From NCBI GenBank assembly GCA_910586545.1, contig CAJUIQ010000036.1:1-14068 (forward strand): a stretch of DNA of 14,068 bases. Direction: 5' to 3'. Source of the stretch: an uncultured Eubacteriales bacterium (GTDB lineage: Bacteria; Bacillota; Clostridia; Oscillospirales; CAG-272). Under the pieces are notes generated by a model that saw only the letters and a list, made by a program, of their open reading frames with translations, was not told where the DNA came from and made no database searches. Of the stretch, positions 8,585-13,626 are shown piece after piece (positions within the stretch are counted from its first letter, which is position 1; every line of letters begins with the position of its first letter). The translations under genes and the position numbers were made by a program.

Positions 8585-8750
8585 AAACTTACGCTATACG
8601 TAAAAAGAAAAATAATCGTATATCGCTGGCCACAGGTGGCCAAGGCAACGGTTTCGCTTTCGCCAAACCCCTCCCTTGGGCATCTCTGGTTTTGTGTAGT
8701 ATGTCTGCAAAAACTTACGCTTTGCACAAGTGGAACAATGCGTTCCATTT
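8585..8750. other. Dense palindromic element in the intergenic region between the lipoprotein genes
   Basis: The 8567-8948 interval has no convincing gene. It contains several inverted repeats: TTACG-CTATA-CGTAA (8589-8603), TGGCCAC-AG-GTGGCCA (8627-8642), a nested hairpin in which CCAAGG (8640-8645) pairs with CCTTGG (8674-8679) around GGTTTCGC (8650-8657) and GCCAAACC (8662-8669, one mismatch), and TGGAAC-AATGC-GTTCCA (8731-8747). AAACTTACGCT occurs at 8585-8595 and again at 8711-8721. The stretch is richer in GC than its flanks. A 76-codon open frame crosses it on the minus strand but also reads through the terminator and lacks a ribosome site. This could be a dispersed repeat element or a structured RNA. 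Confidence 0.5.
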
Positions 8751-8855
8751 GGTTTTTAAGCCGCATTTATTTTCTTATTTTTTACGCAAGTAATTTGGAT
8801 TTTATTTTATAAATAATTGTAAACAAAAATAAATTTCTCTTTTATTCTATTATAA

Positions 8856-8884
8856 TTGACAAAATAATTAGGATATGATAAAAT
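8856..8884 (+). promoter_or_regulatory. Extended -10 promoter for the second lipoprotein gene
   Basis: A perfect TTGACA at 8856-8861 is followed after 17 bases by TAAAAT at 8879-8884, with TG at 8876-8877 giving an extended -10 (TGATAAAAT). The predicted start is near 8891, leaving an untranslated leader of about 58 bases. Confidence 0.75.
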
Positions 8885-8948
8885 AAATTTGTAGAATTAT
8901 ACCATCCGTACTACTTTGTATTATGCAGCATAAGAAGGAGATATAATT

Positions 8949-9518
8949 ATGAAAAAGATTCTTTTGTTCCTGCTTGTTTTGTCTTGTCTATGTCTTTGCG
9001 GCTGCGATATTTTTTCCAGCAGTACAAGTCAAACGAAAGAAACCACAGAACCTGTTACAGAAGAAGCTGAAAAAGAAACAGAAGAGACCACAGAAGAGGA
9101 GACCCCTATTGGGCACACGCCGGATCAACCAATTGCCATAGGAGAATATGTTACAATTCCTGCAAGCAAAGCAGACCTGCAAATGAAGGTTTTGGAGGTA
9201 GTCGGCCATGCAGACGATATTGTGATAAAAATGAATTTAACCGTTGCCAATTTAAAAAACGGGGCGCGGCTCAGTCTTTATAATGCTGATTTTGAACTGC
9301 TTTGCAATAACGGCCAGATTATAGAAGAAGACTACGCCTACTCAGAATATGAAATTGAGAGAAAATATAATTTAAATATTCCATATGTATATGATGTGAC
9401 AATGGGCGGGGATGGAAGCGTAGACTTTTATGTTTATTTTCACGGAGACAGTGAGAATGCAAAAATGCTAACTATATCCTATGGGCGAAACAAATATATT
9501 TACTTTTCCTTGAAATGA
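8949..9518 (+). CDS. Secreted lipoprotein, second of the pair
   Basis: A 189-residue protein with a strong ribosome site (AAGGAG, 8 bases before ATG). The signal peptide MKKILLFLLVLSCLCLCGC ends in a lipobox LCGC with lipidated Cys19. Residues 20-54 are a highly acidic Thr/Glu linker (EEAEKETEETTEEETP). The folded part starts at GHTPDQPIAIGEYVTIP and is beta-rich, with the form of DUF4352/Ig-like lipoprotein domains, ending in YIYFSLK. It shares layout with the upstream lipoprotein: signal peptide, Thr-rich linker, a motif of the form x-P-x-x-x-G/N-E opening the domain, and a YFSL terminus. The two are probably distant paralogues. It has its own promoter and terminator. Function is unknown; see findings for the immunity hypothesis. 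Confidence 0.85.
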   Translation: MKKILLFLLVLSCLCLCGCDIFSSSTSQTKETTEPVTEEAEKETEETTEEETPIGHTPDQPIAIGEYVTIPASKADLQMKVLEVVGHADDIVIKMNLTVANLKNGARLSLYNADFELLCNNGQIIEEDYAYSEYEIERKYNLNIPYVYDVTMGGDGSVDFYVYFHGDSENAKMLTISYGRNKYIYFSLK

Positions 9519-9524
9519 GAGGTG

Positions 9525-9553
9525 GCTGCGCACGGAAGGTGCGCAGCTTTTTT
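9525..9553 (+). terminator. Rho-independent terminator after second lipoprotein gene
   Basis: Nine-base perfect stem GCTGCGCAC (9525-9533) with GTGCGCAGC (9539-9547), loop GGAAG, then TTTTTT. The stem is a near relative of the first lipoprotein terminator (GCTGCAC core), suggesting that gene plus terminator duplicated together. Confidence 0.9.
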
Positions 9554-9612
9554 ATAAAAAGGAAAGCCGAAAGTCGCGTGCCTTCCACCGCAAAAAGTAT
9601 ACTGGCAAAGTT

Positions 9613-10301
9613 TTATACGCGCTCCTCCGGCTTTTTATTTTGAAATTGCTGATTAAAGGCTTTTGCCCAGCATGCAAATTTAATAGCGTCTGCTTTTCCC
9701 TTGTCCCCTTCTTCCGCCGGCTGCTGTGTAAGCACTATGGGCTGATCAAAATAAGAAGTATTTTTAGAAAAGTTCACAGCTATTGCCCGGGCAATATATA
9801 TACCCTGCAGCCATGCAGAGAAATTTGCTTTTGCGCGGTATTCCTGCGCCGCATGTTCCTGCCGCTGTTTGAAAGCCTCAACAAACGGGGCAAGCTTTTT
9901 AGGAGTTAGATCCCAGAAAGTTTGGTAATCCACTCCAATCGTAAGCGCCTGGACAAGCCAAACATTGTAAATTGCATCTTTAATAGAGGTTATTTTGCTT
10001 TGGAGTCGCTCTCCGTCCTCTGCTGGATCTGTTTCGTCGAGAGCGCTTGAAAAAAACCACTATCCTGCACCGCCTTTGCAATTTTTTCCACGATCTCCGT
10101 AAAATCACCGCCGTTTACAACATGCGCCTCCAATTCTTTACCTGCAGTTTCTGTATCGCCGATGGCTAAAGCCAAAAATCCGCGGATTGCAGCCATAGGT
10201 TTTTTGTCGAAATCTGCCATAGAAATTCCCATATCTTCTAACTGGCACATCGCATTAAAACTGAGCTCGGGCATTTTATATGTTTTTCCGTTAATCTTCA
10301 T
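9613..10301 (-). CDS. Tail assembly chaperone G-T fusion made by -1 ribosomal frameshift
   Basis: Read from ATG 10301 through the slippery run at 10056-10050, then in the -1 frame to TAA at 9613-9615, giving about 229 residues (84 from G, 145 from T). After the shift the frame is fully open and begins SSALDETDPAEDGE. The T part contains KDAIYNVWLVQALTIGVDYQ and the hallmark DLTPKKLAPFVEAFKQRQ, typical of siphophage G-T chaperone extensions, then a helical tail ending PEERV. In lambda and relatives G and G-T together load tail tube subunits on the tape measure protein. The -1 frame has a TAG only two codons before the slippery site, and no normal start or ribosome site exists for a separate T gene, which argues that T is made only by shifting. 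Normally the tape measure gene follows directly; here about 1.9 kb intervenes. Confidence 0.85.
9990..10301 (-). CDS. Tail assembly chaperone G
   Basis: A 103-residue unshifted product starting at ATG 10301 behind GAGGAAG. It begins MKINGKTYKMPELSFNAMCQ, a form common to the small first chaperone after the tail tube gene in Firmicute siphophages (beta hairpin, then helices carrying an LEDMGISMADF-type turn). It shares residues 1-84 with the G-T protein, then continues in the zero frame with QALSTK and stops at 9990-9992. It is expected in large excess over G-T. The identification rests on position after the tail tube and on the frameshift arrangement rather than on a catalytic motif. Confidence 0.85.
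   Translation of the reverse strand: MKINGKTYKMPELSFNAMCQLEDMGISMADFDKKPMAAIRGFLALAIGDTETAGKELEAHVVNGGDFTEIVEKIAKAVQDSGFFQALSTKQIQQRTESDSKAK
10007..10056 (-). promoter_or_regulatory. Programmed -1 frameshift signal (slippery heptamer plus stem-loop)
   Basis: The minus strand reads T TTT TTT at 10056-10050, in frame with G codons Phe83-Phe84, matching the X XXY YYZ rule with all U. Four bases later CGCTCTC (10045-10039) is perfectly complementary to GAGAGCG (10013-10007), with a 25-base loop, a candidate stimulatory stem. The -1 frame is open from this point to 9613. Confidence 0.8.
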
Positions 10302-10332
10302 TTTTTACTTCCTCTTTCCTTTTTATCTTTTG

Positions 10333-10363
10333 AATCGGGGGCATTTGTTGCCCCCGATTTTTT
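10333..10363 (+). terminator. Strong hairpin between tail tube and chaperone genes, T-run on plus strand
   Basis: Perfect 11-base stem AATCGGGGGCA (10333-10343) with TGCCCCCGATT (10349-10359), loop TTTGT, followed on the plus strand by TTTTTT. In the direction of the tail operon it has no U-run, so it may act as an mRNA-stabilising or attenuating hairpin there, and as a terminator against rightward transcription coming from the lipoprotein genes. Confidence 0.75.
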
Positions 10364-10373
10364 AAGCAAATTC

Positions 10374-10775
10374 TTATTCTTTTTCTTTGTTAATCTCTCC
10401 GGTGGGAACGATGCTAATTTTCATATCCACAGCAGCGTTGGTTCCTGCGCCAACTACCCAAACCGTCAGTTCACCCGACCACGTGAAGATACCATTTTCA
10501 CCATTCTTGCCGAAGTACAAGGCAAAATTCTGTTCACCAGTGAGTGCGATCAATTTATCATAGTCTGCAGGATCATAGTTTGCAGTGAATTCCATGGGAA
10601 CCGTTGTTTTCACGCCCATAATAAATTTCTGTGCAGTATCGGAAAGTGTTGTCGTCTCAATAGTCTGCGGAGCCGCACCCATATCCGGGAATGCTTTAAT
10701 ATCTACCAGGTCTTCATATGTCTCAGATGCTGTACCTTTAACTTTCAAATAAATACCGCTTGTGCTGATTGCCAT
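10374..10775 (-). CDS. Phage major tail tube protein
   Basis: A 133-residue protein starting at ATG 10775 with a good site (AAAGGAG, eight bases spacing). It begins MAISTSGIYLKVKG and contains DLVDIKAFPDMGAAPQTIET, TTLSDTAQKF and FTANYDPADYDKL, the usual pattern of Firmicute siphophage tail tube proteins (short inner-tube beta-sandwich fold, TTLSD segment after the first strands). The length is typical for the compact version without an extra Ig-like domain. It should form the hexameric rings of the tail tube. It is the second gene of the visible operon and is followed by a strong hairpin and then the chaperone gene, the standard order. Confidence 0.85.
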   Translation of the reverse strand: MAISTSGIYLKVKGTASETYEDLVDIKAFPDMGAAPQTIETTTLSDTAQKFIMGVKTTVPMEFTANYDPADYDKLIALTGEQNFALYFGKNGENGIFTWSGELTVWVVGAGTNAAVDMKISIVPTGEINKEKE

Positions 10776-10790
10776 CGTGTTATTCTCCTT

Positions 10791-11024
10791 TTATTCTGTA
10801 ATTTTTGTTATAAATTGTATGGGAATCGTCTGTAGGCTGCTGTCCGTATCCAGTATTACAACGCCCACAACTGTCATGCTGCCGTCATAGATTTCCGAGG
10901 ACAGTCCAATCAGAGTTCCCTTTTCATAATCGGCAGCATCACCTATGTAAGACTTGCTGCTGATATCCCATCTGGGATTTATCAAACAACTCACACGCAA
11001 ATTTTCTGTCATTGTTGTGATCAT
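10791..11024 (-). CDS. Small protein of unknown function upstream of the tail tube gene
   Basis: A 77-residue product if it starts at ATG 11024 (MITTMTENLRVSC), or 73 if at ATG 11012. AAAGG sits immediately before the first ATG and 13 bases before the second, so neither spacing is good. The frame is open further upstream to ATG 11186, but the added sequence is Cys/Arg-rich and unlike a phage protein, except VEIFIKAKKG just before Met, which looks genuine. An out-of-frame ATG at 11058 would join this segment with a one-base change, so the true 5' end may be damaged. The rest (INPRWDISSKSYIGDAADYE, IYDGSMTVVGVVILDTD) looks like a real folded protein. In siphophages this slot holds a tail terminator or completion protein; I do not recognise this one. 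Confidence 0.5.
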   Translation of the reverse strand: MITTMTENLRVSCLINPRWDISSKSYIGDAADYEKGTLIGLSSEIYDGSMTVVGVVILDTDSSLQTIPIQFITKITE

Positions 11025-11115
11025 ACCTTTCTTGGCTTTTATGAAGATTTCGACGCATGAAATGGGGGCTGCATTTGTAATACTTCTCCGATTACAAAGT
11101 TCTAATATACTTCCT

Positions 11116-11301
11116 TTACGCCATAATTTCTTGCAAATATGCGAACAGCATTTGTTGCGCTGGAAGCTGATAAGAACAATAATCAAAAAAGTTCTTCATA
11201 TCACTGCAAAAAGAAATTAGCTCTAAGACATATTTTTTTGCAGCTAGGCCTTCCAAAACAGGATTAGTAACTTCATATTTTTCTCTTTTTACGATATTGA
11301 T
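11116..11301 (-). pseudogene. Orphan 61-codon open frame without start (possible gene remnant)
   Basis: After a TAA at 11304-11302 the minus strand is open for 61 codons to TAA at 11118-11116. The translation (for example KYEVTNPVLEGLAAKKYVLE, FFDYCSYQLPAQQMLFAYLQ) has amphipathic helix character and an amino acid mix like a real protein, but there is no ATG, GTG or TTG start with a ribosome site. It could be the C-terminal remnant of a gene lost when phage and chromosome were joined, or chance. No family recognised. Confidence 0.3.
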
Positions 11302-11311
11302 TTAATATTTA

Positions 11312-11325
11312 TCGTTGTACAACGA
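11312..11325. promoter_or_regulatory. Perfect 14-bp palindrome upstream of the tail operon (possible operator)
   Basis: TCGTTGTACAACGA is perfectly symmetric. On the minus strand it lies between TTGGAA (11334-11329) and TAAATA (11310-11305), which could serve as a poor -35/-10 pair with 18-base spacing. It would suit a dimeric repressor. The promoter match is weak, so this is tentative. Confidence 0.35.
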
Positions 11326-11329
11326 CTTG

Positions 11330-11517
11330 TTCCAAAGACATACGACATTTTCTCATAAAAACATTTTTATATTGCAGCCTTTTCCCAGGGTTCTTACCCA
11401 CAAAGGATATATGAAACGTGCGCAGTCTATGACACACGGAATATGTCCTATACAACACGCACCAGTCGCAGCTCGCCGGCGGTACCAGTCCGTCTTGCTT
11501 TGACATGCTTATCATAC
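11330..11517. other. Structured, apparently non-coding stretch between tail operon and ptsI
   Basis: Part of the 11025-11568 interval that lacks a convincing gene. A nested hairpin is clear: CCTTT (11378-11382) pairs with AAAGG (11402-11406), enclosing GGGT-TCTT-ACCC (11388-11399). The motif GACTGGT occurs twice within 30 bases on the minus strand, and GTGCG/CGCAC and GACA/TGTC arms flank the 11420-11460 region. Open frames of 62 codons (plus, 11315-11503) and 66 codons (minus, 11506-11309) overlap antisense and lack good ribosome sites. It may be a small structured RNA or a decayed segment; no known RNA family is recognised. Confidence 0.35.
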
Positions 11518-11552
11518 AAAATAAAGCGGTCAATAAATGACCGCTTTATTTT
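11518..11552 (-). terminator. Bidirectional terminator after ptsI
   Basis: Perfect 15-base stem AAAATAAAGCGGTCA (11518-11532) with TGACCGCTTTATTTT (11538-11552), loop ATAAA, with T-rich flanks on both strands. It starts 17 bases after the ptsI stop and isolates ptsI from the tail operon. Confidence 0.9.
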
Positions 11553-11568
11553 TATTATTCAAATAAAT

Positions 11569-13296
11569 TTAAGTTTCTGTATAATCAAATTTAAATATGC
11601 GCTTTGCCTTTGACGTAAGACACCGCAGTATATCCTGCTCAGTCTTTTTTTCAAATACCGCTTTTGCTATGGCATTACATTCTGACTGATTCAGCTTGGA
11701 AAGTCCTGCCCGCATAAAGAAGATATTTGACGGATCCACACTTAATGCATCCAGCCCAAAGGCTACAAGCAGCGGTAAAAGTCTTATATCGGCGGCGGCC
11801 TCTCCACACATGCCGCATGGAATCCCTCGCTTCTTTGCACAAGCAATAATATACTTTATCCCCCTTATAACTGCCGGATCGAATACTGAGTACAAAGAGC
11901 TTACATCGGCATTACCTCTGTCAGCAGCTAGAATATATCCAGTAAGATCATTCGTACCGATACTAAAAAAGTCGACGTATTCTGCAAGTAAATCCGCTGT
12001 TAGACACGCCGCCGGCGTTTCAATCATAATACCTACTTCAATATCCTTTTTATATGGAATCTGCGCATTATCCAATTCCTTTTTTATTTCTTGAATAATT
12101 GCCCGAACTTTTAAAATCTCATCGACTCGTGTGATCATTGGAATCAAGATTGCAACATTTCCATAAGCCGATGCACGCAGAATCGCCCGAAGTTGTGTTC
12201 TATACAGTTCCCTATTCTCAAGACAATACCTTATAGCGCGAAATCCAAGAAGTGGATTTTCTTCTTTCTTTAACTTCAAACACGGAATATCTTTGTCACC
12301 GCCTACATCCAGTGTACGAATACGGACTTTCCTACCCTTCATACCCACCGCAACAGCTTTATAGGCCTTAAATTGTTCCTCCTCCGAAGGCAGCACAGCT
12401 TTAGTTATAAATAAAAATTCCGTTCTGAAAAGTCCAATTCCTTCAGCATCTTCAGCAATAGCAGCGGCAAGTTCTCGCGGCGAACCTATATTAGCAAGCA
12501 ACTCCTTTCTTATACCATCGGCTGTTACAGTTTTCTTTTCTCTAAACATCTCGGCAATTGCTTCTTTTTTCACGCAGCTTTCCCGCGCCTTTAAAAAATT
12601 ACACTTTAAATTGTTGTCAAAGTTTGTATATATATCTCCTGACCCGCCGTCAACTAGCAGCGTTGTCCCTGCGACAATTTCTCTTAACGCATTGTTTACG
12701 TTTAGCACTGCGGGAATTTTCAGCGCACGGGAAATAATTGCAGAATGTGAAGTTACCCCACCCTTTTCTACTACGATTGCTGCAATGTTTCTCACATCTA
12801 TTTCCGCCATCATTGCAGGTGTAAGCACTTCTGTAATGAGTACAGTATCCGGTGGAAGCTCTTTTAGATCAAAATCTTCCATTCCTAAAAAATTTTCTAT
12901 AAGCTGCCTTTTTATATCGGCAATATCTTCAGTTCGCTGACGCATATATCTATCTTCTACGGACGAAAGCATAGCAAAGAGCTTGTCACATACCTTTTCC
13001 ACTGCTCTTTCCGCACGCTTTCCTGCATCTATTTCCATATTTATATGGGACAATACCCAAGGATCATTCAGTATCGCAATATGGCTGCGAAGAATTTCTC
13101 CATCAGCCCCAGATGCATCCACTCGACTGGCCCATTCTTCATTTCTTTGTACAAACTGACAAACGGCTTTTCTAAACCGATTTTTTTCTGTTCCCGTATC
13201 GGTTATAGCGGTATCTGCATATGCCACAGTCCGTGTAATATACTTAACTGCTTTGCCAATGCCAATTCCGCTGGATACGCCTACTCCTTTTAACAT
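11569..13296 (-). CDS. ptsI: PTS Enzyme I (phosphoenolpyruvate-protein phosphotransferase)
   Basis: A 575-residue cytoplasmic enzyme, full length for the family. It takes phosphate from phosphoenolpyruvate on a His and passes it to HPr, the first step of PTS sugar uptake. The phospho-His is His184 in GGVTSHSAI (E. coli His189). PEP-site residues keep a constant offset of five from E. coli: Arg291 (LFRTEF), Arg327 (RIRTLDVGGDKD), Glu426 (IMIETPAA), Asp450 (GTNDLTGY), Arg460 (ADRGN) and Cys497 (CGMCGEAA). All key residues are present, so it should be active. Differences from the usual consensus (LTGYILAADRGN, HSAIISRALKIP) mark a divergent copy. No ptsH lies beside it; instead a fruK remnant overlaps its start by seven bases. 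The ribosome site is weak (TTGAGATG), so translation may depend on coupling from that remnant. Confidence 0.97.
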   Translation of the reverse strand: MLKGVGVSSGIGIGKAVKYITRTVAYADTAITDTGTEKNRFRKAVCQFVQRNEEWASRVDASGADGEILRSHIAILNDPWVLSHINMEIDAGKRAERAVEKVCDKLFAMLSSVEDRYMRQRTEDIADIKRQLIENFLGMEDFDLKELPPDTVLITEVLTPAMMAEIDVRNIAAIVVEKGGVTSHSAIISRALKIPAVLNVNNALREIVAGTTLLVDGGSGDIYTNFDNNLKCNFLKARESCVKKEAIAEMFREKKTVTADGIRKELLANIGSPRELAAAIAEDAEGIGLFRTEFLFITKAVLPSEEEQFKAYKAVAVGMKGRKVRIRTLDVGGDKDIPCLKLKKEENPLLGFRAIRYCLENRELYRTQLRAILRASAYGNVAILIPMITRVDEILKVRAIIQEIKKELDNAQIPYKKDIEVGIMIETPAACLTADLLAEYVDFFSIGTNDLTGYILAADRGNADVSSLYSVFDPAVIRGIKYIIACAKKRGIPCGMCGEAAADIRLLPLLVAFGLDALSVDPSNIFFMRAGLSKLNQSECNAIAKAVFEKKTEQDILRCLTSKAKRIFKFDYTET

Positions 13297-13445
13297 ATGT
13301 GCAACATCTCAATTCTATCATGACTACAGTTTTTCCTAACGCTCACTGCAAACTTTTTATCTATACGTTCTTTTGTCGCAAGACCGACTGAAAATGCGGT
13401 TGCGCTTCCTGCATCTAGCCTATTGAAGGTTACTGTATAGATCAA
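13290..13445 (-). pseudogene. fruK: 1-phosphofructokinase remnant with large internal deletion
   Basis: A 51-codon frame starts at TTG 13445, with AAAGGA eight bases upstream, and stops at TAA 13292-13290 inside the ptsI start. The first eight residues, (M)IYTVTFN, match the highly conserved N-terminus of FruK/1-phosphofructokinase (MIYTVTxNPALD). Immediately afterwards comes AGSATAFSVGLATKE, the conserved C-terminal segment of the same enzyme. Intact FruK has about 300 residues, so roughly 250 internal codons appear lost, in frame. The remaining peptide lacks the substrate and ATP sites and cannot be a kinase. The surviving reading frame could now act as a leader coupled to ptsI. FruK makes fructose-1,6-bisphosphate from fructose-1-phosphate, so its former place beside a PTS gene makes sense. 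The assignment rests on remembered family motifs. Confidence 0.65.
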
Positions 13446-13530
13446 AGTGTCGTCCTTTCCGCCTTAAAGCAGTTCATCTATTATATATTTTCTATTTTTA
13501 ATCGGGCTTTATTCAAATCAGTTACGATTA

Positions 13531-13558
13531 ATTATACATATATATTAAGACTATCCAA
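13531..13558 (-). promoter_or_regulatory. Candidate promoter for the fruK remnant and ptsI
   Basis: On the minus strand TTGGAT (13558-13553) and a perfect TATAAT (13536-13531) are 16 bases apart. It lies directly after the upstream terminator and about 85 bases before the TTG start. The -35 is poor (three of six), so confidence is moderate. Confidence 0.4.
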
Positions 13559-13613
13559 AAAAATAAGGGGCATTGCGCCATAGACGGTTTGCCCACCTAT
13601 TTTGCAATGCTCC
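13557..13613 (-). terminator. Terminator after the surface protein gene
   Basis: On the minus strand GGAGCATTGC (13613-13604) pairs with GCAATGCCCC (13576-13567), with one mismatch, followed by TTATTTTTTT. The 27-base loop contains a short inner stem (ATAG 13600-13597 with CTAT 13583-13580). It starts about 14 bases after the surface protein stop. Confidence 0.75.
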
Positions 13614-13626
13614 CTATATTCATTAT

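Noticed and set aside
8536..8766. 76-codon minus-strand open frame across the palindromic interval
   Set aside because: It has no ribosome site, its 3' end runs through the first lipoprotein terminator, and its course is explained by hairpins rather than protein-like sequence.
9613..9933. A separate gene starting at GTG 9933
   Set aside because: No ribosome site precedes the GTG, while the same frame continues upstream to the slippery site with conserved-looking T sequence, so it is the second half of G-T.
9990..9998. Alternative slip site A AAA TAA at the stop codon of G
   Set aside because: A shift there would also enter the open T frame, but the upstream U UUU UUU is a canonical heptamer followed by a stem, and the -1 frame is open from that point on, which would be unexpected otherwise.
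11478..11487. TGGTACCGCC on the minus strand, similar to the T-box antiterminator motif
   Set aside because: There is no aminoacyl-tRNA synthetase or amino acid gene downstream, no T-box stem I features nearby, and no competing terminator after it.
11309..11503. Overlapping antisense frames: 66 codons from ATG 11506 (minus) and 62 codons from 11315 (plus)
   Set aside because: Neither has a proper ribosome site, and composition is rich in Cys, Arg, His and Met. Treated as by-products of a structured region.
13567..13613. GGGCAAACC within the hairpin, reminiscent of c-di-GMP-I riboswitch segments
   Set aside because: The hairpin is too short, lacks the second helix and receptor elements, and ends in a T-run directly after a stop codon, so it is a terminator.
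13297..13620. Possible ptsH upstream of ptsI
   Set aside because: No HPr active-site motif (HARPA) in any minus frame; the only coherent reading is the fruK stub.
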